Source: Hydrogenophilales bacterium
GTDB taxonomy: Bacteria > Pseudomonadota > Gammaproteobacteria > Burkholderiales > Thiobacillaceae
Direction: 5' to 3'
DNA: 64,000 bases
Assembly (NCBI GenBank): GCA_023258975.1
Contig: JAHFRD010000013.1
Span: 1-64,000, forward strand
The notes under the pieces are model-generated. The model saw only the letters and a list, made by a program, of their open reading frames with translations. It did not search any database and was not told the DNA's origin. Of this stretch, positions 26,257 to 35,681 are shown one piece after another (the stretch's first letter is position 1; each line of letters begins with the position of its first letter). The position numbers and the translations under genes are program-made.

Positions 26257-27431
26257 AAGTGCCCGTGCGCTCGATACTCCCGCTCGATCGCCTCGGCGAT
26301 GTGCACCCAGCGGTAAGGCTCGGGCGCGGCGCGCACCACCTCGGGGTCGAACTTCAGTTCGCCGTCGAGCACGCGCAGCAGGGCGGCGCGGATGCCCTCG
26401 GCCGACGGATCGGCCACGTAGAGTCCGTTTTTTCCTTCCTGGACGTAGTCGCTCATGCCGCCCTCGCGCGAGGTGAGCACAGGAACACCGTTGGCGTTGG
26501 CTTCCAGGAAGACGATACCGAAGCCCTCGAAATTCTTCGCCTCGGCATAGGAGACCAGGATGAACAGGTCGGCGTGGCGGTAATAGTCGAGCAGTTCCTG
26601 GTCGGTCTTGCGGCCCTCGATGCTGACGCGCTGTTCCAGGCCGTATTGGCGCACCAGGCCGAGCAGTTCCTCCTTGTAGCCGCCGTGCACGGTGCCGCTG
26701 ATGACCGTGTAGCGGAAGTCGTGGCTGTCCTTGAGCGCGCCGAGGGCGTGGATGACGTTGTGGATGTTCTTGATGCGGTCTTCCTCGTCCAGGCGGGTGA
26801 CGCTGAGGAACAAGGGTTGCTGCGCGCGCGGCAGCGGTTCGCCGTGGAAGAAATGCTCCTGCACGCCGGGCGGGATCACGCTGACCCGGCCCTTCAACAG
26901 GGGAAAGCGTTCGATCAGGCGGCGGCGGGTGAAACTGGATACGGTGATGACGCGCCGCGCGCGGCGGCTCGCCAGGGTGAACACCAGGTAGGTATACGCT
27001 TCCTCGCCGGCGCGGATGGCGCGCTCGACGAGCCGGCGCAAGGCGGCCGGCAGGCGCCAGAACAGGTGCTGGTTCAACCAGGCCTTGCCGGGGAGATGGA
27101 AACGGAAGCGGAAGCCGAAGCAGTCGTCACCGTGTCCGGTGACGAAAACATTGGGTTTCAGCAACGCCAGCGGCGCATAGAAGAAGAACAGGGCATGCCA
27201 GACGTCCATGTCGTAGGGGCGCAGAGCCTCCAGGTCGGCGGCCAGTTCCTTGCTCAGTACCGGGTGCAGGATGTAGGCGGGGTCTTCCTGGGCACCGGGC
27301 ACGCTGAACAGGTGCACTTCGTGCCCTTGCGCGGCGAAGGCGCGGGCGAGTTCGTAGCAGTAGATATTGGCGCCGCCGATCTCGGGCAGGAAGAAGGGAG
27401 TGACCAGGCCGATCTTGAGTTTCTTGTCCAT
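26238..27431 (-). CDS. GT4-family glycosyltransferase
   Basis: This 397-residue GT-B enzyme shows KIGLVTPFFLPEIGGANIYC at the N-terminus, a donor region with PLFLSVTRLDEEDRIKNIHN, and SYAEAKNFEGFGIVFLEANA with the EX7E pair. The start at 27431 directly follows the previous stop (TGA then ATG). The last five residues (GLVNE) and the TAA are encoded by the inverted repeat of the MITE-like element, so the native C-terminus was probably slightly different. Catalytic parts are intact. Confidence 0.86.
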   Translation of the reverse strand: MDKKLKIGLVTPFFLPEIGGANIYCYELARAFAAQGHEVHLFSVPGAQEDPAYILHPVLSKELAADLEALRPYDMDVWHALFFFYAPLALLKPNVFVTGHGDDCFGFRFRFHLPGKAWLNQHLFWRLPAALRRLVERAIRAGEEAYTYLVFTLASRRARRVITVSSFTRRRLIERFPLLKGRVSVIPPGVQEHFFHGEPLPRAQQPLFLSVTRLDEEDRIKNIHNVIHALGALKDSHDFRYTVISGTVHGGYKEELLGLVRQYGLEQRVSIEGRKTDQELLDYYRHADLFILVSYAEAKNFEGFGIVFLEANANGVPVLTSREGGMSDYVQEGKNGLYVADPSAEGIRAALLRVLDGELKFDPEVVRAAPEPYRWVHIAEAIEREYRAHGHLGLVNE

Positions 27432-29327
27432 TCAGGCCTCGTTGCTGGCTGCCGCGTATGACGCGACGAACTGGCGGGCAGGCAATCGCGCGGGCGGGGC
27501 AATGGTTTCACCGACGGCGTCGCGCCATTGCGCCGCCGCCCAGGCCGGGGCGGCGGCGGCTTGCGCGCGGGTGTTGACCCAGAGCACTTCCCATTCCCCC
27601 GCGCGCGGGATGCTCACCACGCGCACCCCCGGGTCGGGTGGTTGCGGGCAGGCGCGCGGACGCGCCAGCGCCTCGCGGTTGGCGCCAAGCAGCGAGGGCG
27701 GAATCCCCATCGCCTCATCTTCCAGATCCAGCACGGCTTCGGCCAGCCAGGTGCGGTAACGCCAATCGTCATACATCTGGCAAAGCTGCCAGAGCGCTTC
27801 CGCCCAGAAGCCGAGGGCGTAGCGTTCATAGGCCAGTTCGCGCCAGCGCGCGCGCACGCCGCTTTCCTGGATGAAGCGCGCGGCGCTGGCGATCAGCGCG
27901 TCCATGCCGGGCGCCGGCAGGCGGCGCTGATAGCGCGCCATGTCCATGAGGTTGATGGTGAGGTAGTGGAAGGCGAAGCTGTCCAGCGTCAGGTGGCGGT
28001 CGACATAGCCGCCCGGCATGACCAGACGGGGGAACCACAATTTGACCCGATAGAGATTGGGCAGCAGGTATTTCCAGGCGACGCGCTTCAGCGCGCGCAG
28101 GGGCAGCGGCAGGCGCATGGCCTGTTGCGTCGGCAACAGGGTGAGCGCGATGGCGCGGAACAAGGGGCGATACAGCCATTCCGCCGGCCTCAGGTCGAGC
28201 ACCGCGCGAATCGAGGCGCGCCCCGATTCGACCAGGGGCTGATGCCGCGCGTCGCCGCTGACTCGGGCGTAGCGATCCAGCGCGATGCTGGTATCCATGT
28301 GGGTGTTGATTACCAGCATGTTGGAAGGCGACTTGCCCAGCACCCGGCTGGGAAACCACTTGAACGGCGCCCGATCCATCGCTTCCGGGCTGCGTTCAAG
28401 GTCGTCGTGCAGGAACCAGGCGCCCACCGCCATTTCGTCGCGGGTATTGGCCAGATAGCTGGCCAGGCGCCCGGCCGCCGCCAGCACGGCCGGGTCGGGA
28501 CGCGCCTGGAGGGCGTCCAGGAACAAGTGCATGGCGCTGGCGTTGAGGCGGAAATGCGCCTCCATCTGCAGCGTCCATTCGCCGTGGCGGAAACCGCCAT
28601 CGGCGCTCTGGCGGGCGATCACGCAAAGCAGCAACTGTCGGCACAGTACGGAGTAGAAGGAACGGCCTGTCGCCAGGCCGAGGCCGTCGAGGGTCACATG
28701 CAGGGCATGGGCGTCGTTTTCCGAGCAGATGCGCCGTTTCAGCGGCCAGGCATAGCCGCGCTCGTAAACCCGCCCGGCGATGAGATGTTGGTAGAGATCG
28801 GCCGGGCGCTGATAAACCGTGTGCGAGCCCCACAGGTAATAGGCCTGGCTTTCCAGCGTGGTGGGCCGTTCGAGCTGGGCGATCCAGTCGCTAGCGCCGG
28901 GCAATCGCCAGATCACCCAGTCGAGGACATGATCGGCGACGGCCGCGAAACCAACCGTCAGGCTTGCGGGCGACACCGCGAGCTCGGCGAGCCCCGCCTC
29001 TTGTTCCGCCAGGATGCGGCCTTCCGGATCGTAGCGGCGCCAACGCGGCGCTTGCGGTATCCAGAAAGCGTGATCGCCGCCGTTGCCCGGCAGGATCAGC
29101 CAGCCCCCCGCCGCGCAAGCACTTACCCGATAATCACCTGCGAGCGAGAGCGCGAGTCCCTGGCCGTCCGCCGCCGCGCCTTGCAGAAACAGGCATTCGG
29201 CTTGCGCGAAGCGGTCCCGACAGAGGCGCCAGGGCGCCACCTCACCCACGTCACGCGCGCCGTCAGCCAGTTGCGGTAAATGAGGCAGTTCCGCATCGAA
29301 AAGCACCGCAAGATCAAATGTGGGCAT
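27432..29327 (-). CDS. Large protein of unknown function in the polysaccharide locus
   Basis: I do not recognise this protein of about 631 residues. The N-terminal third looks like a beta-rich domain (LALSLAGDYRVSACAAGGWL and ILPGNGGDHAFWIPQAPRWR). The rest is helical, with repeated aromatic-rich motifs such as SADGGFRHGEWTLQMEAHFR, a pattern reminiscent of alpha/alpha-barrel lyases or epimerases of polysaccharides. No signal peptide or membrane helix is clear. The start at 29327 follows a GAGG site; an ATG at 29342 is also in frame. Its stop is immediately followed by the GT4 start. A glycan epimerase or lyase role is inference only. Confidence 0.6.
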   Translation of the reverse strand: MPTFDLAVLFDAELPHLPQLADGARDVGEVAPWRLCRDRFAQAECLFLQGAAADGQGLALSLAGDYRVSACAAGGWLILPGNGGDHAFWIPQAPRWRRYDPEGRILAEQEAGLAELAVSPASLTVGFAAVADHVLDWVIWRLPGASDWIAQLERPTTLESQAYYLWGSHTVYQRPADLYQHLIAGRVYERGYAWPLKRRICSENDAHALHVTLDGLGLATGRSFYSVLCRQLLLCVIARQSADGGFRHGEWTLQMEAHFRLNASAMHLFLDALQARPDPAVLAAAGRLASYLANTRDEMAVGAWFLHDDLERSPEAMDRAPFKWFPSRVLGKSPSNMLVINTHMDTSIALDRYARVSGDARHQPLVESGRASIRAVLDLRPAEWLYRPLFRAIALTLLPTQQAMRLPLPLRALKRVAWKYLLPNLYRVKLWFPRLVMPGGYVDRHLTLDSFAFHYLTINLMDMARYQRRLPAPGMDALIASAARFIQESGVRARWRELAYERYALGFWAEALWQLCQMYDDWRYRTWLAEAVLDLEDEAMGIPPSLLGANREALARPRACPQPPDPGVRVVSIPRAGEWEVLWVNTRAQAAAAPAWAAAQWRDAVGETIAPPARLPARQFVASYAAASNEA

Positions 29328-29435
29328 GAAAGTCTGCCTCATACACGGCGAACCGCCCTGTTTCGCTTCGTATCGTCCGGAGTACGCCGCGCATGGATGG
29401 TCACCAGCGCGTCGATGTGGATCCCGGTGAACAAA

Positions 29436-30464
29436 TCAGTCATGCGCCCTCACCCAGGCGGCACTGAGCGCGCGGATTTCATCGGGGCAGTCGCCAAAGC
29501 GGCGCAAAATAAAATCGCGTAAACCGCAGCGACGAGCCCGGATACGAGCATCCGCAGAAAGCCGCCGCCAATCATGAATAAACTCTTTTAATCCCCAGAA
29601 TATTCTTTTAAAAAGCGGCACGGTGTTAACAGATAAACCAGGGTGGGGTAACACACTCATCAATGTATTACGCAGCACACGAAGAAGTTCATCTTTCCCT
29701 CGATTTTTCTCAACCCAGAGCAAATGGTTGCGTGCGGTGAAATAGGAACGGAGTGGCGACTCCTCGCTACCAAAAGACGCACCAATTTTGTGCCATATCT
29801 TTGCTGCGGGTACGGTCAGACATTTATAGCCGGCCCGGCGTGCGGCAAAACCCCAGTCCGACTCTTCATAAACCAGGAAAAAACGGCTATCGAGCAAACC
29901 AATTCTTCTGGCGACATCGGAGCGGAACAACATGGCCGCGCCACACACGTAATCTGTTTCAACAGGGTCGGTGGAAAGATCTGCTTCCCTATCTCCCTGC
30001 CCGGGAAAATCAAACCGTAGTGTTTCCGGGTTCCATACGCCACGGTCAAACCAGGCAACATCGGGTGGATCCATGTAAAAAATACGTGGCCCCAAAACCC
30101 CGGCGTCCGGGGTGTTCGCCGCGACATCCATTAAACGTGCCAGACAATCCGGCGCCATCACTGTATCGTTATTGAGAAGCATGATGAAGTCCGCGCCAGC
30201 ATCCAGTGCAGCGCGAATGCCGACATTATTGCCCTCGGCAAAGCCCAGATTTGAGCCATTCTTAATGAGGGTCAAAGGGTATTTATATTTCGAGGCGCAT
30301 ACACGCTCCAGTGAATCATCGGTCGAGCCATTGTCCACCAGCAATACCACGAAATTCGAGTAAGTCACCTCCTGAAGCGAGTCGAGACAGGAATATGTAT
30401 CCTCACCGCCGTTCCAGTTGAGGATGACGATTGTAATGGCGGGTGGTGTTTGCGAATTCTTCAT
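29436..30464 (-). CDS. GT2-family glycosyltransferase (rhamnosyltransferase-like)
   Basis: This protein of about 342 residues starts MKNSQTPPAITIVILNWNGG and carries VLLVDNGSTDDSLERV, LGFAEGNNVGI, FIMLLNNDTVMAPDCL and DSRFFLVYEESDWGFAARRA, the layout of WbbL-type GT2 enzymes, several of which are rhamnosyltransferases. The start at 30464 overlaps the WbsX-like stop in an ATGA. Codon choice and base composition become more A/T-rich from here to about 35.2 kb, suggesting separate origin. Confidence 0.83.
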   Translation of the reverse strand: MKNSQTPPAITIVILNWNGGEDTYSCLDSLQEVTYSNFVVLLVDNGSTDDSLERVCASKYKYPLTLIKNGSNLGFAEGNNVGIRAALDAGADFIMLLNNDTVMAPDCLARLMDVAANTPDAGVLGPRIFYMDPPDVAWFDRGVWNPETLRFDFPGQGDREADLSTDPVETDYVCGAAMLFRSDVARRIGLLDSRFFLVYEESDWGFAARRAGYKCLTVPAAKIWHKIGASFGSEESPLRSYFTARNHLLWVEKNRGKDELLRVLRNTLMSVLPHPGLSVNTVPLFKRIFWGLKEFIHDWRRLSADARIRARRCGLRDFILRRFGDCPDEIRALSAAWVRAHD

Positions 30465-31720
30465 TTCGGGGGGAGCCGATGCTTCAGATGCCACATCATG
30501 GTGGTTAGCGTAATCCGAACCCTCGCAATAAATTGGGATGCTCGCCAATAGAGTTGTTTGAGTCGATTGGGCTTGCTGGCATCTATAGCAGTATTCGCGA
30601 GTTTGATTGGGGCGCGAACTTTGACCAGCGCGTCGCGCGTCGCCTCCAGATAAGCCCGCCCCCATTTATGATCCGGCTCAAGGTGGCAGCCCTCAGCCCA
30701 TTCGTTCCATGCGTTGATGAACACTATCCGCTCATCGCCCACATGGTGCATCAGGGTGCGATCAATAATAGCGCACAGCCACCGCCTGTAGATAGGCGGG
30801 GTAGCGCCTATAAATATATTGGCATTGACGCTTCGTCTGGCGCTATTGTCCCACATTGGAGAAGCGCAGCGGAACCAGCGATAAGCAGGCTCAGGTTTGG
30901 AAAGCGCTCCATTCACGGTGGCCGTGTAAGAATAAACCCGGTTGTCCTGAAAAACCGGAGGGAAAAGGTTGAACTTTACCAGCCAGCGCGCCAGACGCCC
31001 GTGGAACATGATTTCCCCAGACTTGGAGGAGTCAGGCGCGAATTCGATTGCCGCATCGAATCCAATAGTGTGAGGATCAACATCCTTGACAAAGTTTTCA
31101 ACACGCGCAAGGTAAAGGCCGGGCAACCCCGCCTTGATGGCCTCTTCTCTCCAGATTGCCGCTGTTTTTTCCGGATCCGGCAATAATTCAGTACGGTACA
31201 CCAAGAGCAACGGATTACCATTGATCCTGATATACCGAGGATCTTTGAAAGCCGGAATCAAGCTGCGGATATGCTCGAGATCATCCTCGTGGCTATATTT
31301 CTGTTCCAGCAGAACATTTCTCTCACCACCATCCCATATACGCGTCCAATTTTCGTTGGCCCAGCACAGGCAAAAAGGGAAATCCGGTTTGCCGGAAGCC
31401 AGCATTTCATTGTAAGGTCGCTCCAGTATACGGCGGCCATTAAACCAGTAGTGGTAATAACAAAAGCCATGAATACCATACATGCGCGCCAGTTCCGCCT
31501 GCGCCTCCCGGACCTCTGGCAGGCGTAAATCATAAAACCCAAGATCAGATGGCAAATGTGGCTGATAATGCCCCGGGAATAGTGGCTTGGCCTTTGTTAC
31601 ATTGCGCCACTCAGTAAATCCAAGCCCCCACCATTCATTGTTTTCTTGAACAGGATGAAATTGCGGAAGGTAAAAAGCGATTGCACGGACAGATATATCG
31701 TTAGGTGAGGGCGCGTTCAT
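30461..31720 (-). CDS. WbsX-like glycan-processing protein (GH99-type fold)
   Basis: The 419-residue protein contains AIAFYLPQFHPVQENNEWWG, GFTEWRNVTKAKPLFPGHYQ, GFCYYHYWFNGRRILERPYN, FCLCWANENWTRIWDG and VFINAWNEWAEGCHLEPD, the conserved blocks of the WbsX family found in O-antigen clusters. Related folds include GH99 endo-mannosidases. Whether WbsX proteins transfer or hydrolyse sugars is unsettled. It is joined by ATGA overlaps on both sides. No signal peptide is seen. Confidence 0.85.
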   Translation of the reverse strand: MNAPSPNDISVRAIAFYLPQFHPVQENNEWWGLGFTEWRNVTKAKPLFPGHYQPHLPSDLGFYDLRLPEVREAQAELARMYGIHGFCYYHYWFNGRRILERPYNEMLASGKPDFPFCLCWANENWTRIWDGGERNVLLEQKYSHEDDLEHIRSLIPAFKDPRYIRINGNPLLLVYRTELLPDPEKTAAIWREEAIKAGLPGLYLARVENFVKDVDPHTIGFDAAIEFAPDSSKSGEIMFHGRLARWLVKFNLFPPVFQDNRVYSYTATVNGALSKPEPAYRWFRCASPMWDNSARRSVNANIFIGATPPIYRRWLCAIIDRTLMHHVGDERIVFINAWNEWAEGCHLEPDHKWGRAYLEATRDALVKVRAPIKLANTAIDASKPNRLKQLYWRASQFIARVRITLTTMMWHLKHRLPPK

Positions 31721-32955
31721 ATCGAACCACCCCCAGCATTTTCATGGTTCGTCACAACGGATTTGATTCCGCAAACGTCCAACATGGCATCCTGAACACC
31801 ATTAACATATCTCTCCTGCGTAAACCGCTTCAACACATCAATCCTCCCGGCGGCGCCAAAACGCCGAGCCAACAGCGGCTCATTCAGCAATTTAAGCATG
31901 GCTTCCGCCATACTTTTCGCATCCTTTCTATTAACCAGAAAACCATTTGAATTATCTTCGATGATTTCCTCCGGCCCACCACAGCGAGTTGAGACCACTG
32001 GCGTTTCCATTGCCATTGATTCTATGGCTGTCAGCCCGAAGGATTCCTGCTCAGATGAAATAGCCAAGACATCAATTGCCGCCATCATTGTCTGGATTGA
32101 CCCCGGCCATCTACCCGGAATCTTTATCCTTCCTTCCAAGCCGAAGTCTTTCACAAACTTGCGGATTTTTTGTGTGTGTAACTCACCACCAGATCCGACA
32201 ATAACAAAATCAACATCGTTTTTTTCTTTTGCGATTATTTCCGCCGCCTTCACAAAGGTATAATGATCCTTGCGCGGTTGAATGGCGCCGACCACTCCCA
32301 CCAATTGACGCGTAGGATCAAGGCCCAGCAATGCGGCAACCTCATTATGAGCCGCAATGCGATCCACTGCTGAAGGCATGGGCAAACCATTATAAACAAT
32401 CGCTTGTTTATCTGCCAAAGCGGGATAATCTCTGGATACCACCACTGAGGGGAATATGACTCTATTAGAAAGGATTGAAATTACCTTGGAGTAAATCCAG
32501 GTAGGTAGAAGTGGCAACAGTTCACTGTTGCCTTTAATAGGCTCATGGATATGCCAAACATGCGGCCTGTTTGTGGTTCGCGCGGCCAGAGCTCCCTCGA
32601 TACAAGTAACCGTGTTGGTGTACACCAATTCAATTCGAAAGCGCTCTATCAGCGCGGCAATGGCCCATACGCGCGAACGCAACGATGGTATCAAGCGCCA
32701 TAGATGTTGCAGCCGTCGCTGGTGCGACAAGCCGGCGATGCATGGCACCCAATGGCGTAACTCCCTTGTGATAACTGGAATGTCCAACTTCTCCACACGT
32801 ATGGAAAGCTCCCCCCGGTAGGGCACCACCACATACGGCGCAAAGTGCTCTCGATCTATGCCTTCCAAAAGAGTCAGCAGGGTTTGCTGCGCTCCAGCCA
32901 TTCCACCGTCGTGTGACACGAAAAGCACGCGTAAGGGAAGGTGAGATCCGTGCAT
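31717..32955 (-). CDS. GT4-family glycosyltransferase
   Basis: This protein of about 412 residues has LRVLFVSHDGGMAGAQQTLL, VVGAIQPRKDHYTFVKAAEI and SSEQESFGLTAIESMAMETP (the EX7E region). VGSGGELHTQKIRKFVKDFG is typical of GT4 donor domains. The ATG at 32955, 7 bp after the methyltransferase stop, is preferred to an ATG at 33018 inside that gene. It lies in the A/T-richer part of the locus. Confidence 0.83.
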   Translation of the reverse strand: MHGSHLPLRVLFVSHDGGMAGAQQTLLTLLEGIDREHFAPYVVVPYRGELSIRVEKLDIPVITRELRHWVPCIAGLSHQRRLQHLWRLIPSLRSRVWAIAALIERFRIELVYTNTVTCIEGALAARTTNRPHVWHIHEPIKGNSELLPLLPTWIYSKVISILSNRVIFPSVVVSRDYPALADKQAIVYNGLPMPSAVDRIAAHNEVAALLGLDPTRQLVGVVGAIQPRKDHYTFVKAAEIIAKEKNDVDFVIVGSGGELHTQKIRKFVKDFGLEGRIKIPGRWPGSIQTMMAAIDVLAISSEQESFGLTAIESMAMETPVVSTRCGGPEEIIEDNSNGFLVNRKDAKSMAEAMLKLLNEPLLARRFGAAGRIDVLKRFTQERYVNGVQDAMLDVCGIKSVVTNHENAGGGSI

Positions 32956-32962
32956 CTTGCCG

Positions 32963-33922
32963 TCAATACCAGGAACGGCGGTGCTTCGCAAATTCCTGTA
33001 ACGCGAGGCGATAATCACTTACGGCGCTGGAGCCATGAAGTGCAACGATATCGTAGTGCCATCCGTCATCATGCTCCCCACTCAAACACACCTCTGCAAG
33101 CCGTTCTATCGCATCAGCGTCCAAAACAGTCATAAAGTGGCTGAAGTCACCATATTTGCTGAACCACACAAAGCGTGTGTAACCGAATTTTGTCAGGATA
33201 TCAAAATGCTGCTTCCATGAATTATCTGTTTTTTTACAAAGTGATGGATCCCATTCAAAGATAATGGCCGGCTTGTGTAATTCCAGCGTTTTTTGCATGC
33301 CGGACAGCACTTTTCCATCATACCCATCGACATCTATTTTAATTACATCCGGGATGATTCCTGATGATGCCATCAGATTATCAAAAGACAGAGCGGGAAC
33401 CGTGCTTTCACCCTGAGCACTCGCGGTACCAGCATGTATCCTGACCAGACTAGGCATTACAGAATCGGAATCCGACAACATCACTTTGTACAACTCATAG
33501 CGATCCGGCTGATTTAAATTAGCCTCCAGATAGCGAAAAAAATCAGCATCGCCTTCTACACACACATATTTTCTGACATCTGACGAACAATTGCTCTCCA
33601 GCAAGAGTACGGTGTCACCAACACTCGCACCGATATCAACAAGGATAACCGCGCGAGATAATGCGGCAGCAGACTCATGAACCAGAACAATAAGAGGGTT
33701 GTTCCAATGCAAAAAACGTCTGGCATACAAAGGATAAGAGTGCCCATTATTGACAAGAATCCGCCTGCCATGCACGTTGACACTGACTGGGCCTGGATAT
33801 ATGCGTATGGACGCATCCCACAAGTATTGCCAAACAGGGCCAAGAATCTTGTGGTGTTGCAGCTTGTATCTTTTGAGAAGCGCGTTAAATACCAGCGAAG
33901 CGAATCTGTTGTCTTCAATCAT
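32963..33922 (-). CDS. FkbM-family methyltransferase
   Basis: This protein of about 319 residues contains the SAM-binding motif AVILVDIGASVGDTVLLLES, then VCVEGDADFFRYLEANLNQP and VIKIDVDGYDGKVLSGMQKT, the FkbM pattern. FkbM enzymes make O-methyl groups; next to an ABC exporter such an enzyme may methylate the non-reducing end and stop chain growth, which Wzt then recognises. The ATG at 33922 follows AGGGAG at good spacing, so it is preferred over the ATG at 33940. Confidence 0.8.
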   Translation of the reverse strand: MIEDNRFASLVFNALLKRYKLQHHKILGPVWQYLWDASIRIYPGPVSVNVHGRRILVNNGHSYPLYARRFLHWNNPLIVLVHESAAALSRAVILVDIGASVGDTVLLLESNCSSDVRKYVCVEGDADFFRYLEANLNQPDRYELYKVMLSDSDSVMPSLVRIHAGTASAQGESTVPALSFDNLMASSGIIPDVIKIDVDGYDGKVLSGMQKTLELHKPAIIFEWDPSLCKKTDNSWKQHFDILTKFGYTRFVWFSKYGDFSHFMTVLDADAIERLAEVCLSGEHDDGWHYDIVALHGSSAVSDYRLALQEFAKHRRSWY

Positions 33923-34002
33923 TTTGCACTCCCTGGCCATTTGTTACCATCGTGCGTGGCGGTTTATAGAACATATGAGCGGACTCCTCCACCACACTTC
34001 GC

Positions 34003-35247
34003 TTACTCAATCTCAATAGCCCAATCTGATGTGGTTTTTATCATCGCATTTCGCATGGTCTGCTCACTAGTCAAACTACCCGATACTATCTGAAACGGGA
34101 AAATATCCTCCCCGTAGTAAGCGGTATGCATCACCTCACCAACCCCAACGCCGAGCTGAACGGTATATATGCCTGGCAAAAACGGGGGATTTATAAAGCG
34201 GCACTCTACATGAAATCTTTTCCCGGAGGATATACTTTCCAGGGAAATAGATTCAAAGCTTTCTTGATGAGTTAAATACACAAAGTCGGTAGTCTGAATG
34301 CCAACACCAAACGCCGGCTTAACCAAGTCCTCTAGTGCCTTGAATGTAAACCTGATTCTTATGTCGCCACCAGTTACAATCCTGTCGGTTTGATTCCCTA
34401 CGGCGTCCAATAAAACAATCTCTTCCAGAGAAATTTCTCCAGAGCCCTGATCATTAACATTAACGCCGCTTCTTTGTTTCGACTGCTTCGATTTACAAAT
34501 ACGCTCTTCGCTGTTTTTATAGAACTCGTCGCACACGGATTTTGGATCTGAATCCGCAATCTTTCTCCCATTTTCCAGCAGAATCACTCTCTTGCAGAGC
34601 CTTTCCACCTGCCTGATATTATGACTGACCAGCAGCACCGTTTTACCCTGCCTTTTAATCAACTCCTCCATTCTATCAAAACACTTTCGCTGAAATGCCA
34701 AATCCCCCACCGCCAACACCTCGTCCACAATCAGTATGTCTGCCTCAATACTGGTTGCCACCGCAAAAGCCAATTTTACCTGCATTCCAGAACTGTAGCG
34801 TTTTACTGGAGTGTCGATGAACTCTTCCATTTCGGCAAAATCGACAATTTGCTCGAATTTCTTGGCGATCTCCTTACGCGTCATGCCAAGTATGACGCCG
34901 TTCAAATAGACATTTTCGCGTCCCGTGAGATCGGGAATAAACCCGGCTCCCACTTCAATGAGTGGAGCTATCTTGCCCTTGACTCTGACGCTTCCGAACG
35001 TGGGTGTTGAGATACTGGCCAGCAGCTTGAGTAGTGTGCTTTTTCCCGCGCCATTATGGCCGATGATGCCCAATACCTCCCCGGGTTCCACACTGAAACT
35101 GACGTCGTCCAGTGCTTTGAACGGTTTGCGCTCCTCAACCGGCATTCCACGCAGGCGATTCAGGCCGTTGAGGGCCGATTGCTTGATGCTGGACAATTGT
35201 CCAAGGCGGTATTCCTTGGTGACGTGGTTGACTTCGATGATGGGCAT
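34003..35247 (-). CDS. wzt: ABC transporter ATP-binding protein for polysaccharide export (Wzt-type)
   Basis: The 414-residue protein has Walker A GHNGAGKST (63-71), the ABC signature YSSGMQVKLAFA (151-162) and Walker B ADILIVDEVLAVGD (169-182). A C-terminal extension of about 170 residues, predicted beta-sandwich, resembles the Wzt carbohydrate-binding domain that recognises a capped glycan. It powers export of a finished polymer through Wzm. It is separated from wzm by a 434-bp stretch, whereas the two genes usually abut. Confidence 0.9.
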   Translation of the reverse strand: MPIIEVNHVTKEYRLGQLSSIKQSALNGLNRLRGMPVEERKPFKALDDVSFSVEPGEVLGIIGHNGAGKSTLLKLLASISTPTFGSVRVKGKIAPLIEVGAGFIPDLTGRENVYLNGVILGMTRKEIAKKFEQIVDFAEMEEFIDTPVKRYSSGMQVKLAFAVATSIEADILIVDEVLAVGDLAFQRKCFDRMEELIKRQGKTVLLVSHNIRQVERLCKRVILLENGRKIADSDPKSVCDEFYKNSEERICKSKQSKQRSGVNVNDQGSGEISLEEIVLLDAVGNQTDRIVTGGDIRIRFTFKALEDLVKPAFGVGIQTTDFVYLTHQESFESISLESISSGKRFHVECRFINPPFLPGIYTVQLGVGVGEVMHTAYYGEDIFPFQIVSGSLTSEQTMRNAMIKTTSDWAIEIE

Positions 35248-35681
35248 GAGCGGATTGGCGTGATGAGTTCTGGTTGCTATCGGCAGTCTGACGGCTTGGC
35301 TTCACATGCGGAGAAATTAATCGCGCACTATACGGACGGCCATCGGCCTGCACCTTACCTGTGTGTTGTGGCGCGAGGAAAGTTGATAAGTGGAGCCGCT
35401 TGCCGCGCCTCACTTGCGCGCCATGAATGCGCGCGGTCACGAGCCTGCACCCGGCTGCCGTCATTACAGCGGCGAAAAGCCTTCGCCCACGAGGGGCTGC
35501 ACTGTCCAGTTCGGCTTGCCGGGAAGCTTGGCGGCACCGCTCTGTCCTTGATGGCTTTCTTCTGTATGGCTGCTGGTCGCATGGCTGTGTCACGTTGTGG
35601 CTTGGGTATTCCCTTACATCAAGTGGCTACGCAGGGCTGGAAAGGAGATCGCCTGTACTGGCGCCTCCTTGCCGCACTGGG
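35248..35681. other. 434-bp stretch between wzm and wzt, no gene recognised
   Basis: Open frames cross this region in several frames on both strands, but none gives recognisable protein motifs. There is no tRNA, terminator or clear inverted repeat. It is higher in GC than wzt. It may be the remains of an inserted gene or a long untranslated segment. I assign no function. Confidence 0.45.

Noticed and set aside
30461-31720. WbsX-like gene as a secreted glycosidase
   Set aside because: There is no signal peptide, and it is coupled by ATGA overlaps to cytoplasmic glycosyltransferases.
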